Assembly (NCBI RefSeq): GCF_000263595.1
Contig: NZ_ADES01000007.1
Span: forward strand, 62,001 to 126,000
Length of the DNA: 64,000 nucleotides
DNA from: Gardnerella vaginalis 1500E
GTDB taxonomy: Bacteria > Actinomycetota > Actinomycetes > Actinomycetales > Bifidobacteriaceae
Direction: 5' to 3'
The position numbers and the translations under genes are program-made. Numbering within the stretch: position 1 is the first letter of the stretch; each line of letters begins with the position of its first letter. Below are positions 55,145 through 64,000 of the stretch, in pieces. Below the pieces are notes generated by a model that did not search any database, was not told the origin of the DNA, and worked only from the letters and a program-made list of their open reading frames with translations.

Positions 55145-56469
55145 TAATAATCATCCCCTAAAAGCCATTGATCTGAGTATATACCAACAGTTTGAGTATC
55201 CAAAGCAAGAGCTAAAGAATACGAAAGCGGGTTGTGATCCAAAGCAGCGTCCGACTCAATTTGCATCCATGGCATAAGTTCAGGTGATTTAGGATCCACT
55301 GTTACCATTTGCGCAATTTCTTGCGGCAGCCCTTCCGGATTTATTGATTCAGTTTCCGTAGCAGGTGCTCCGTATGAACGAGAGCCTAGAACGCGAAGAG
55401 TTATTTTGTCTTTATCTGAACAAGAAACAATACGAACTAAGCGCAACATTTCATACTCGTCTCTAGTTGAGGAAAGAAGGAAAACGCAGGTGTAGTAGTC
55501 AGCATCAAGCGCATTCGCAACATATAATGCGGATATGCCGTCTACGCGAGTTTCTCCATCTTGCTCAAGAAGTGCAACTATTTTCAGCATAGCAGAACGC
55601 GTAGCATGATTGGCGACACCCCTCATTGAGATTACCAAAGTTGTGCGCATTTGAAGCGGGTCTACGTCGAAAAATCGGTGTCTTTCTTCACTCGCAGCCA
55701 TTTCGTTTCCTGGATTATTTAATTGGTTTTCGCAAAGATTTTCGCCAGTATTGTCACAAGTATTTTCACAAGAGTTGTTAGCGTTTACAGTCTCGCCTTC
55801 AGCGTTGCAAGACTTATTAGCAGCGTCATCTTCTGCAGAATTATCCATATAATCTTCAGCTGCAGCATTCGCAATATCTATAGCTGCTTGAGCCGCTGCA
55901 GCAGCTTCTGCATCTTCAATACGCTTATTTTCTTCTTCGTTCTGTTCTATAAGCGTACGGAAGTAGTCTGCATTCGGACTATCTTCTAAATCATCAATAT
56001 CAACTTTTCCGCTTCTAACAGCAACATGCGCAATACTTTCGGGAACTGCTCTGTTAGACATGTCGTACTTTCTTTTAGCAACACGATGCACAGTAACAGA
56101 AACGTCGTCAACTTCGCTTTGCAAACCGTAGTAGTTGCTGCGAACAGAAGCGCGAACAGTAACATCTGCTTCAACAACCTGCCATGTGCGCATAACAGAA
56201 TCCGCAACCTTATTAGTCATAAGCTCCAAGGCGATTGACGGATGATCTTCAATTTCATCATCGTGCTCGCACTGCCTTAACGAAAAAGCAAGACGATCTG
56301 TCAATTGAGGAATATCAATTGCATGAGTATCGTTACCAGCAAACGCCCTACTCAAATCAACTTTTAGAACAGCGTCAATGCGAATGTTCGTATACAAGCC
56401 AATAACAATGTCGTTAACGTTAGGCCTCACGCCGTTGAGCCGTATAAGGCTATAACTATTTTCTTCCAC
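55144..56469 (-). CDS. FolB-FolK-like fusion without visible catalytic motifs (apparent pseudoenzyme)
   Basis: Residues about 6-132 follow the dihydroneopterin aldolase pattern (LIRLNGVR at the start, VSVTVHRVAKRKY at the end). Residues about 274-441 follow the pyrophosphokinase pattern (TLVISMRGVANHATRSAMLKIV in place of the usual GSNLGDR-type start, a DADYYTCVFLLSS segment, and LMPWMQIESDAAL in place of VPWLELDPDA). An acidic, Ala/Asn/Cys-rich linker lies between (about 170-270). Key residues of FolK such as GSNLG and the RxGPRxxDxD block are not seen, so folate synthesis activity is unlikely. Position between ftsH and a DUF3180-like gene matches ftsH-folE-folP-folB-folK-DUF3180 of relatives, with folE and folP gone. 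The start is GTG with GGGGAG. Confidence 0.65.
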   Translation of the reverse strand: MEENSYSLIRLNGVRPNVNDIVIGLYTNIRIDAVLKVDLSRAFAGNDTHAIDIPQLTDRLAFSLRQCEHDDEIEDHPSIALELMTNKVADSVMRTWQVVEADVTVRASVRSNYYGLQSEVDDVSVTVHRVAKRKYDMSNRAVPESIAHVAVRSGKVDIDDLEDSPNADYFRTLIEQNEEENKRIEDAEAAAAAQAAIDIANAAAEDYMDNSAEDDAANKSCNAEGETVNANNSCENTCDNTGENLCENQLNNPGNEMAASEERHRFFDVDPLQMRTTLVISMRGVANHATRSAMLKIVALLEQDGETRVDGISALYVANALDADYYTCVFLLSSTRDEYEMLRLVRIVSCSDKDKITLRVLGSRSYGAPATETESINPEGLPQEIAQMVTVDPKSPELMPWMQIESDAALDHNPLSYSLALALDTQTVGIYSDQWLLGDDY

Positions 56470-56669
56470 TGCTTTTCTCCCCGCCTATAAGAGAAAGCGC
56501 ACAATAGCAATATTTACGCTTGCTGTTGTGCTGCTTTCTCAGTTTTAATATTCGATTTTTACTTTTTGGTTTTACTTTTGATTTGCGCTTTTGTTTTCGA
56601 CTTTGTTTTCGACTTTGTTTGTACAAACCAGCGTTTTGTTACATTCTACTAGATGCAAAAAGAAAATAC

Positions 56670-58817
56670 CTAATTTTGATTAGATTTTCCTTCTACATTT
56701 CGTCTTAAACTTTCCGGAATTTCCACAGGCGGAATATCTGAATCCGGACGCTGATCGTTAGAAAGCCAAAGAGTACGCTCCGGAGCCTTGCGAATCTTAC
56801 TAAAGATTTCCTTAAGCTCCTTCTCGTTAAGCGTTTCTTTTTCAAGAAGCTGACGAACCAGCTCGTCTAAAACGTCGCGATTATTGTTAATAATCTCCCA
56901 CGCTTCAGTATGAGCAGTTTCAATAAGCTTATGAACTTCCTCATCAATAACTTCAGCCGTGCGGTTCGAGAACTTGCGTGGCTGCAAAGAGTCAAGAGAT
57001 CCGGAAGCGTCATCGTCCGCGTCCATCCACTTAACTGCTCCAAGCTTTGCAGAGAAACCAAACTCCACAACCATCTTGCGAGCAATAGCCGTAGCTTTTT
57101 CAATATCGTTAGAAGCTCCGGTTGTTGGATCGTGGAACACAACTTCCTCAGCCGTACGACCGCCCATAGCATAAGCCATTTGATCAAGAAGCTCGTTTCG
57201 CGACTGGGAATAACGATCCGTAGTTGGCATAACAGCCGTGTAGCCAAGCGCGTGGCCTCGTGGCAAAATAGTCACCTTTGTAACAGGATCCGTATTATGC
57301 AAAGCCGCAGCAACCAAAGCGTGACCACCCTCATGGTAAGCGGTATTACGCAACTCGTCCAAAGCCATGCCCTTAGACTTCCTTCGAGGGCCAGCCTGAA
57401 CGCGGTCAATTGCCTCATCAATAGCGCGATTATCAATGTATTGCGCGCCAGAGCGAGCACAAAGCAAAGCAGCCTCGTTAAGAACGTTAGCTAAATCTGC
57501 ACCTGTAAAACCAGGAGTGCGCACAGCAACCATATGAAGATCAACATCTGGAACAAAAGGCTTACCCTTTGCATGAACCTTCAAAATTGCTTCGCGGCCT
57601 TCCAAATCAGGAGCTTCAACAGCCACCTGACGGTCAAAGCGGCCTGGGCGAAGAAGTGCAGAATCGAGCACATCAGGACGGTTAGTTGCGGCAATAATAA
57701 TCAAATTAGTGTCGTTGTCAAATCCGTCCATTTCAACAAGCAGCTGATTAAGTGTCTGCTCACGCTCATCGTGACCGCCAGTCATACCGCTTCCACGGCG
57801 ACGACCAACAGCATCAATCTCATCAATAAAGATTATTGCAGGAGCGTTCTTCTTAGCCTCGTCAAAAAGCTCACGAACACGCGAAGCACCAAGACCAACG
57901 AACATTTCAACAAAGTCAGAACCTGCCATTGCGTAGAACGGCACTCCAGCTTCGCCTGCAATAGCGCGCGCAAGCAATGTTTTACCAGTTCCTGGAGGAC
58001 CGTAAAGAAGAACGCCTCGAGGAATACGCGCACCCAAAGCCTTGTAGCGTGAAGGATCCTTTAAGAAGTCCTTAATCTCCTCAACCTCTTCAACAGCAGC
58101 CTGCTCGCCAGCAACATCCGCAAACTTAGTCTTAGGAGTCTGACCTTCAACAAGCTTTCCGCGGCCACGACCGCCGCCCATTCCAAGCATTCCGCCGCCG
58201 GAACCGCCAATGCGACTAAACATGAACCAAATCATGCCAAGGAAGAAAAGAATAGGCACAAGCGAAGTAACAAGATAGGAGAAAATTCCAGAAGATTGCA
58301 AGTTTGCAGTCCAACCATTAGACGGCTTAGCTTTTTCAACTTCCTGAATAATCGACTTACCTTGAGCAATAGTGTAGTAGAATTGCACGTCCTTGCCGTA
58401 ATCATGCTTCTGCTTATCTCGCTTACTATACTTACTAAACTTTTTGTCTAAAGTAAGCTTCACAAGCTGCTTGTTATCAATAACTTCGGCATAGTTTGCT
58501 TTATGTGAGCGCAATAACTCAATACCGTCTTGGGTATCAATAGTTTGCGAACCTGTTTTTGCAAACATTTGGAAGCCGACTACAGCAAGAAGTACTAGCA
58601 GAACAATCCACGTCCATGGAGACTGCCAGATCGGGCGACGAGACTTATTGTTGCCATCATTGCCGTCATTGCCGTCATTATTGCCTTTATTGTTGTTACG
58701 CTGGCCGTTATTTCGCGAATTCCTAGGGTTTAGCGGGGTTAAGAACGGATTATTTCCGTTATTTCCGCGCCCAGGACCGCCCATTGGGCCTTGCGGTGTC
58801 ATAGGAGAAGCGCCCAT
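56670..58817 (-). CDS. ftsH: membrane AAA+ zinc protease FtsH
   Basis: FtsH degrades membrane and unstable cytosolic proteins. An N-terminal Asn/Gly-rich tail of about 70 residues (with DGNDGNDGN repeats) is followed by two membrane helices around an outer domain. The AAA domain has Walker [14 protein letters not shown], Walker [12 protein letters not shown] and the second region of homology ([19 protein letters not shown]). The protease part has the zinc motif HEGGH. Length 715 is normal. AAAGGAG precedes the ATG. The 200-base gap to the next gene is T-rich with short GTTTTCGACTTT repeats and no visible remnant of folE or folP. Confidence 0.97.
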   Translation of the reverse strand: MGASPMTPQGPMGGPGRGNNGNNPFLTPLNPRNSRNNGQRNNNKGNNDGNDGNDGNNKSRRPIWQSPWTWIVLLVLLAVVGFQMFAKTGSQTIDTQDGIELLRSHKANYAEVIDNKQLVKLTLDKKFSKYSKRDKQKHDYGKDVQFYYTIAQGKSIIQEVEKAKPSNGWTANLQSSGIFSYLVTSLVPILFFLGMIWFMFSRIGGSGGGMLGMGGGRGRGKLVEGQTPKTKFADVAGEQAAVEEVEEIKDFLKDPSRYKALGARIPRGVLLYGPPGTGKTLLARAIAGEAGVPFYAMAGSDFVEMFVGLGASRVRELFDEAKKNAPAIIFIDEIDAVGRRRGSGMTGGHDEREQTLNQLLVEMDGFDNDTNLIIIAATNRPDVLDSALLRPGRFDRQVAVEAPDLEGREAILKVHAKGKPFVPDVDLHMVAVRTPGFTGADLANVLNEAALLCARSGAQYIDNRAIDEAIDRVQAGPRRKSKGMALDELRNTAYHEGGHALVAAALHNTDPVTKVTILPRGHALGYTAVMPTTDRYSQSRNELLDQMAYAMGGRTAEEVVFHDPTTGASNDIEKATAIARKMVVEFGFSAKLGAVKWMDADDDASGSLDSLQPRKFSNRTAEVIDEEVHKLIETAHTEAWEIINNNRDVLDELVRQLLEKETLNEKELKEIFSKIRKAPERTLWLSNDQRPDSDIPPVEIPESLRRNVEGKSNQN

Positions 58818-58907
58818 GTAATAAGGCTCCTTTCAAACTCCCCAATTTCTATAAAAATTCAGGTAAGAATTTTGAATAAAGAATAAAGTAAGCTCTATAC
58901 ACAAAGC

Positions 58908-59462
58908 TTAATTGCCATAAACAGATGGCTTTAATACTGCAATACTATTGAGATTGCGGTAACGTTCGTCATAGTCCATGCCAAAGCCGACGACGAAAGC
59001 ATCCGGAATTTCAAATCCCGTGTAGTCGATTTTAACGTCAACTTCGCGGCGAGCTGGTTTGCTTAGCAGCGCAAAAACTTTAACGCTGTTAGCTCCGCGA
59101 CCCTTCAACTCGTTTACCAACCAATCGAGAGTTCGACCGGAATCAACAATATCTTCAACAATAAGAATATCTTTGCCGCGAACATCCGTACTCAAATCTT
59201 CGCGAACTTTAATATGACCGCTAGTTTGAGTACCGCTGCCGTAACTTGACAAACTCATAAAGTCCATTGGCGCATTAACGCTCAGCTCTTGAGAAAAAAC
59301 AGCAAGCGTATTAACAGCGCCTTTAAGCACTGCTACGAGCAAAATATTACGATTTTTGTAATCTTCGCTCACTTGCTTTGCAACCTCACGAATACGCTTC
59401 ATAAGGTCTTCGTGGCTGATTAATTCATAGTCAATGTCATCTCGTATATCTGCAACTTGCAT
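58908..59462 (-). CDS. hpt: hypoxanthine phosphoribosyltransferase
   Basis: This purine salvage enzyme joins hypoxanthine or guanine to PRPP. The PRPP loop VEDIVDSGRTLDWLV, the flexible-loop MDFMSLSSYGSGTQ and PDAFVVGFGMDYDERYRNL are typical. The ATG at 59462 gives a normal N-terminus and overlaps tilS by 26 bases; a longer frame to 59519 lies inside tilS. Pairing with tilS and ftsH is common in Gram-positive bacteria. Confidence 0.96.
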   Translation of the reverse strand: MQVADIRDDIDYELISHEDLMKRIREVAKQVSEDYKNRNILLVAVLKGAVNTLAVFSQELSVNAPMDFMSLSSYGSGTQTSGHIKVREDLSTDVRGKDILIVEDIVDSGRTLDWLVNELKGRGANSVKVFALLSKPARREVDVKIDYTGFEIPDAFVVGFGMDYDERYRNLNSIAVLKPSVYGN

Positions 59463-60555
59463 GTTCACTATCTTGGCATAAACGAATGACGATGTTACGA
59501 GCGTGCCGCAACGCTTCATAATGATTAGGTAACGAAATAGGCTTTTGTCCGTGCCAATTTACGCTAAGTTCGTCGATTGCTTTTATGTGACTTGACGAAA
59601 AACGCAGTAAAAGCGCTGTTAAAGCTCTTGCTATAACACGACGGCGAATTGAAGGATGATACTGCGATAATTTTTTTGCATCCAAAACTATTTCTTGAGA
59701 TTTTTCGTTAGCTTGCAAAATAGTTTCATAAGCTTCGTCGACTTTAGAATTTATGTAGTCAAGATCATCTTGAGCAAAATCGGCGCCTCGGGAAAGTATA
59801 GTCACCATATCTGCTTGTAAAAAGCGAGAAATATAAGGCATAAGAGTGTGTCTAATCCTAGAGCGCAAAGGGTAATTTTCGCAAAGTTCAAGATTTTGTG
59901 CAGACGTGTCTCCATTAGTAGGATCATCCCACCAAGAAATTCCCAAATCTTCACAAATTCCAGTAGTTTGATTGCGAGTAAGCTCAATAAGCGGACGCGC
60001 AAAACGCACGTTTTGGCGCAAAGTTACAGCTTTCATACCAGCGACTGCTTCTAATCCTGCAGAATCTTTTAATCCAATAAGCACTGTTTCTGCTTGATCG
60101 TTAGCAGTGTGAGCTAGTAGAACTACGGCTGCTTTCTGAATTTTTGCGACTTCAATAATAGCTTCGTAGCGCGCAAACCTTGCTGCAGATTCTTCACCTT
60201 CGCCAGAATCTTTTACTTGAACAGACTTAATAAAAACGTATTTTTCTTTTATTCCAGCCTGAATACAGCGTTTAGCAGCCTCGAGAGCAACTTGGGTTGA
60301 ATTAGGCTGAATATGGTGGTCAACAATTACTACGCCGCAACGAAGCCCTCGAGACGCGCAAACAATAGAACTAAGCGCTGTAAGAGCAAGAGAATCCCTG
60401 CCTCCGGAGCAAGCTACAAGAACTAGAGGAGCATCGAGTGCAGTCTCATGCGTGCCGTGCTCATTAAAACACGAATCCTGGCTTTGAAGCGAAAGCTTGT
60501 CGAAGCAACGATTTATTGCGCCGATTCCTGCGCACATACAAGACGAGTAAACCAT
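59437..60555 (-). CDS. tilS: tRNA(Ile) lysidine synthetase TilS
   Basis: TilS turns C34 of the CAU-anticodon tRNA-Ile into lysidine, so it reads AUA. The ATP pyrophosphatase loop is VACSGGRDSLAL, followed by VIVDHHIQ, LLAHTANDQAETVLIGL and FARPLIEL. At about 370 residues it is a shorter form than E. coli TilS, with a C-terminal substrate domain ending in EALRHARNIVIRL. The first 45 residues before the loop are not conserved, and the exact start is uncertain. Confidence 0.95.
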   Translation of the reverse strand: MVYSSCMCAGIGAINRCFDKLSLQSQDSCFNEHGTHETALDAPLVLVACSGGRDSLALTALSSIVCASRGLRCGVVIVDHHIQPNSTQVALEAAKRCIQAGIKEKYVFIKSVQVKDSGEGEESAARFARYEAIIEVAKIQKAAVVLLAHTANDQAETVLIGLKDSAGLEAVAGMKAVTLRQNVRFARPLIELTRNQTTGICEDLGISWWDDPTNGDTSAQNLELCENYPLRSRIRHTLMPYISRFLQADMVTILSRGADFAQDDLDYINSKVDEAYETILQANEKSQEIVLDAKKLSQYHPSIRRRVIARALTALLLRFSSSHIKAIDELSVNWHGQKPISLPNHYEALRHARNIVIRLCQDSEHASCRYTR

Positions 60556-60610
60556 ATCGTCTAGTTTAGCGCGATTAGTAGCAGAAAATAACCAAGTAAA
60601 ATATTAAATA

Positions 60611-62326
60611 TTAGAGGTTTGGAAGCTGAGCCATGAACTTGTTAATCGCCACAAAGGCTCCCCAAAAATCGTAGGGTTGATTTGCAACAACAGCGAAAGT
60701 TAAAACGCCACCGCTTTTTCGAGATACGTTTCCAGACATGGAACTTACTTCGCTTAAGGAACCGGTTTTTACGCGCAAAAGTCCTGCAGCGGACTCATCC
60801 GCCAAACGCTTTCGAGAAGTGCCAACTAAGCCCGGCAAGGACAATCCTTCAGAAGAAGCAGCTCCCCCAGAATCTGCATTAATATTTAGCACCTGAACTT
60901 TTGCCAAAGTTGTAACAAGAACATGAGATTTTGGAGATAATCCCGAACAATCAGACATATTCAATCCGCGCGTGCTGATTTTAAGCTTACGCAAGCCTTC
61001 TTCTACCGCTTGAACCGCACCTTTCGGAGAATTGCTTTTATGAGACGCAATAGCAGTTAAACGGCCAAATTCTTCCGCCAACGTGTTATCTGAAAGTCGA
61101 AGCATATAAGACATAACTTCATTAAGAGGCGCTGAAGAAACTTGCGCAAGAAGACGCGAATTTTCGGATATTAGCGGGCGCGTTTCGCTTACTTCAATTT
61201 CAGGATTTTGAGAATCTTCCGACTTATTTTCATCTTCGGAATTTTTGCTATTATTCGAGGAGTTTTCAGTAGAATTTTCCGCTTTTTTATCTGTTTTCTC
61301 GGAATAATTTCGTACTTCAATTCCTTGCTTAATAAGCAACCTTGCAAAAACTTGGCCTACGCTTAAAGCAGGATGAGGATCCGAAAGCGGAAAATCTGTT
61401 ATTGCATCGGCATCAATACCAAGAATTTGAAGATCACGCTGTCGAGCATCATCAATAGCCATAGACGAAGTTTCGGCATAAAAACGGCGTTCAGTATCCG
61501 TTTCATAAACAAGAGCAGGAGCGCGCTTTGCACCAAAAAGCGAATCATCAAGCGAAAGAGAAACTTCGTGAATATTATCGAGCTTTAAGGCGGCTGCAGT
61601 TCTTTTAGCTAAAGTTGTTAAACCAGCCCTACCGTTTACGTGAGACCAGTCGTTTTCACCAACCCCAAGAAGCATATCACCATTGCCGCGAAGCACAATT
61701 TTACGTAAGTTTGAGCCTGACTTTGAGCCGGAAGATTGCTCAGAATCTTTAGCTGATTTAGGCAGCAAAAATACTTGAGTATCAAGAGTTGAACCCATAT
61801 CCAAAGTTCTTGAAGCAACGGCTGCAGTTAGGGTTTTAAGAGTTGACGCAGGTTCTCGAGGAGTATTCGCTTCGTGAGAAGCAATCACACTTCCATTAGC
61901 ATCCATGATTACTACAGAAGTATTATCACTTATTGAAGGATCAGCAATTAAAGCGTCAATAAGCTTCTGAGATTGCTCGCGATTAATAGGCTTTCCGTAA
62001 GTTGCACCTTTTGCTAAAGAAGGAACACTAAGCAAAGCGCGCGGAGAAGACACAACAGTTGATTTGTGTTGCAAGCGCAAAGTTAACGGACCTGGCAAAA
62101 TATCGCATACGTCAAGCGAAACATAAGTAACCATAATCACAAGGCTAAGTATTGCAGACAAACTTGCAATAAGAAAACGCCAACGAGATGGATACTGGCT
62201 TCTTAAAACCATAGCAGCATATTTGCTTGGTTTTTTAGAATCGATTTGTTCTAAAGAATCGCTCGATTTTTGTGCACTCGCATTAAGAGTATTTAAGGCA
62301 TCGTTTGAGCCTTTACTACTTTCCAT
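60611..62326 (-). CDS. dacB: D-alanyl-D-alanine carboxypeptidase/PBP4 (DacB-like)
   Basis: This is a class C penicillin-binding protein, anchored by one N-terminal membrane helix (FLIASLSAILSLVIMVTYVSL), that trims or cuts peptidoglycan stems outside the membrane. Active-site motifs are SxxK in PASTLKTLTA, SDN in RLSDNTLAEE and KTG in RVKTGSLSEV. An acidic Ser/Asn/Glu insert (about 335-370) is low-complexity. AAAGGTG lies before the ATG. It is followed by tilS after 55 bases. Confidence 0.94.
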   Translation of the reverse strand: MESSKGSNDALNTLNASAQKSSDSLEQIDSKKPSKYAAMVLRSQYPSRWRFLIASLSAILSLVIMVTYVSLDVCDILPGPLTLRLQHKSTVVSSPRALLSVPSLAKGATYGKPINREQSQKLIDALIADPSISDNTSVVIMDANGSVIASHEANTPREPASTLKTLTAAVASRTLDMGSTLDTQVFLLPKSAKDSEQSSGSKSGSNLRKIVLRGNGDMLLGVGENDWSHVNGRAGLTTLAKRTAAALKLDNIHEVSLSLDDSLFGAKRAPALVYETDTERRFYAETSSMAIDDARQRDLQILGIDADAITDFPLSDPHPALSVGQVFARLLIKQGIEVRNYSEKTDKKAENSTENSSNNSKNSEDENKSEDSQNPEIEVSETRPLISENSRLLAQVSSAPLNEVMSYMLRLSDNTLAEEFGRLTAIASHKSNSPKGAVQAVEEGLRKLKISTRGLNMSDCSGLSPKSHVLVTTLAKVQVLNINADSGGAASSEGLSLPGLVGTSRKRLADESAAGLLRVKTGSLSEVSSMSGNVSRKSGGVLTFAVVANQPYDFWGAFVAINKFMAQLPNL

Positions 62327-62400
62327 GCGAGCACACCTTTAAATCGATTGCAAATACCGCGCTTAACTATACATTGCGCTTGCAACAAAGCGTGCGTAAA

Positions 62401-63999
62401 TTACGCAGTAATCGAGGCGAATCTGCGCAAGTTTTCTACAATGCGAATTATGCGCTTATCCATTACTTTGCCACCAAGAATTACGCCAACAACCAGCACA
62501 ATTGCGCCGTTCACTATGAACATAATGCTTGCAATCCACAAAAGATTCGGGTTAATAGCCAAAAACGCCATAGCTGCAGCAATAGATGGAATCATGCATA
62601 CTGCAGCAAGAAGCGTAAAACCTATTGGCGCAAAGGATCTAGCGCCTGCAGAACCTTGCGGCCTAGAAAATGGCTTTTCAATTGATGCCACAGGGTACAT
62701 TGCAATGCACGAAGAAACTGAGCCAATACCTATGGAAGCAAAAGCTACTCCGATTGGTGAAAGAATCTGGAACATAAACGCATTTACACTTTGTTGAATA
62801 TTTGCTACAAAGAAGAGGAAAACGTAAAATCCTACTCCAAGAAGAACAAAATACACAACACAAATCACGGACCAAACTATTGAATGCGCTAATCGATCGT
62901 TCACGCCTTTTACGCCAATAATCGCGTGCATAGTAAAAGCTGTGCCATCGTATGCAATATTGTTTCCAACAACCATGCCAATCATCAAAGCAGCATACAT
63001 AAGCCAGCCAGATACGCCTAAACCATCTGCCAAACTCTCAAAGCCTATGCCACCAGCAACACTTGCAGTTGGAACTATCAGCATAAAAAGAGGCATAAGA
63101 AGCAAAAATAGTTGGCGCATATCTCTTCTCATAACGCTAATAATTCGCGCAATAATCGCACCGACTGTGTTGTCTGGAACTGCTGCAAATAAGCCAATTC
63201 CCTTAGTTTTAACAACTGTTTTTTGTTCACTGCGCAGTAGCTTAGGTTCTAATTTTGCACAAAATACAGAGATTGCAAAGCAAGCAGCAATTGTTACAAC
63301 GCAAATAAGGAAGCGAGTAGCAAGGGCAAGCCAATTTCCATTAATAGCATCGAGCGGCAAAACCATAGCTGCACTTAATGGCGTAAAAGCAGATACAGAG
63401 CACAAACTTGAGCTGATCAAAATTTTATTTGGTGAACTACCATGCCCGTTCATTGATGCAACAAAAATCATGTACGCTATAAAAATAGCAAAGTAAAAAA
63501 TGTTTCTTGAATGCTTGTTTATTAAAATAGTGTCTAAAAGTTCAATAAGCATTTTGCTTAAAGACACGATTGTTGCAACGTAAAGCGGAGCCGCGATTAC
63601 GCTTACTAAAACTGGCACAATTCCAAAGCTTCGGTACGCTAAAGACCACAAAACAAGCGCGATTGTGCTGCTTATAGAAAGCGCTCCAAAAAGAGAGCCA
63701 AGAAGCATACCAGCTTGCTGCTTTACGTAAGGAATACCGTAAAGCGCAAAACTACGCGACTTTAGTGTTGTGTCACTTCCAAACATAAACAGGTTTATAA
63801 AAAGCGTAAAAATTGACACAATAGACGCAACCATTATTGGAAGAGCTTGGAATTCCTGCCAATTTTTAGTATCTGGAAGCATGCCTGGATCAAGATACTT
63901 TCCTGCTTCCCAACCTGCAAAACCAAGAGCGCATATAAGCGCAAGTCCAAAAACAATTGCTATGCCAAAGCCGATTTTTTGCCAAATCGACTTTCGCAT
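62401..63999 (-). CDS. polytopic membrane protein, possible ABC-type permease (edge of window)
   Basis: At least 532 residues with about a dozen hydrophobic segments and few charged ones. The layout, with a central hydrophilic part (SEQKTVVKTKGIGLFAAVPDN) between two membrane halves, resembles large export permeases that pair with a separate ATPase. No motif proves it. The ATG at 63999 is at the very edge, so the true start may lie outside. No partner ATPase is in the window, though one could lie upstream. Confidence 0.6.
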   Translation of the reverse strand: MRKSIWQKIGFGIAIVFGLALICALGFAGWEAGKYLDPGMLPDTKNWQEFQALPIMVASIVSIFTLFINLFMFGSDTTLKSRSFALYGIPYVKQQAGMLLGSLFGALSISSTIALVLWSLAYRSFGIVPVLVSVIAAPLYVATIVSLSKMLIELLDTILINKHSRNIFYFAIFIAYMIFVASMNGHGSSPNKILISSSLCSVSAFTPLSAAMVLPLDAINGNWLALATRFLICVVTIAACFAISVFCAKLEPKLLRSEQKTVVKTKGIGLFAAVPDNTVGAIIARIISVMRRDMRQLFLLLMPLFMLIVPTASVAGGIGFESLADGLGVSGWLMYAALMIGMVVGNNIAYDGTAFTMHAIIGVKGVNDRLAHSIVWSVICVVYFVLLGVGFYVFLFFVANIQQSVNAFMFQILSPIGVAFASIGIGSVSSCIAMYPVASIEKPFSRPQGSAGARSFAPIGFTLLAAVCMIPSIAAAMAFLAINPNLLWIASIMFIVNGAIVLVVGVILGGKVMDKRIIRIVENLRRFASITA

Positions 64000-64000
64000 A

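Noticed and set aside
56470-56669. Remnants of folE or folP between ftsH and the FolB-FolK-like gene
   Set aside because: The gap is short and T-rich with simple repeats; no recognisable fragment remains.

Overview
The window looks like a chromosomal segment of a small-genome member of the Bifidobacteriaceae, most likely Gardnerella (G. vaginalis or a close relative). The reasons are a moderately AT-rich actinobacterial gene set, an actinobacterial dcw cluster without ftsA, the gene pairs divIVA-lspA and dacB-tilS-hpt-ftsH, a DUF3052 protein, a DUF3180-like protein, anaerobic ribonucleotide reductase, and a giant sortase-type surface protein. The species assignment is inference from gene content and was not tested by any search.

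Layout. 1-5.1 kb: end of a DHA2-type MFS exporter, miaA, a small alarmone synthetase and a Bax-inhibitor-1-like protein. 5.1-9.5 kb: str operon rpsL-rpsG-fusA-tuf on the minus strand. 9.8-24.7 kb: dcw cluster on the minus strand, read mraZ-rsmH-ftsL-ftsI-(murE-like)-murF-mraY-murD-ftsW-murG-murC-ftsQ. 25.3-34.3 kb: glnA, an unknown acidic protein, dnaE, rluD-like, lspA and divIVA. 34.6-39.9 kb: galE, tRNA-Phe, tRNA-Asp and a heterodimeric ABC exporter. 40-46.2 kb: nrdG, nrdD, DUF3052 and a DEAD-box helicase. 46.5-52.5 kb: a 2011-residue surface protein. 52.8-58.8 kb: ettA, a DUF3180-like membrane protein, a FolB-FolK-like relic and ftsH. 58.9-64 kb: hpt, tilS, dacB and a multi-membrane-segment protein cut by the window edge.

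Most genes are ordinary housekeeping. The accessory interest lies in six places. (1) The giant surface protein has a run of ten G inside its signal-peptide codons; a gain or loss of one G ends translation within about 20 codons. Its upstream region also carries a 14-bp perfect inverted repeat. (2) Two apparent pseudoenzymes sit inside conserved operons: a MurE-like protein without the ATP-binding loop, and a FolB-FolK-like fusion without visible catalytic motifs. (3) MraZ has a long Gln/Pro-rich N-terminal extension, and a four-copy 10-bp-periodic MraZ-type operator lies upstream. (4) Two NrdR-box-like palindromes 32 bp apart precede nrdD. (5) There are noncoding repeat families: a 52-bp tandem unit at two convergent gene ends, and a mosaic element in three intergenic regions. 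(6) In-frame microsatellites expand linkers of several core proteins.

No rRNA, CRISPR array, prophage or complete insertion sequence was seen.
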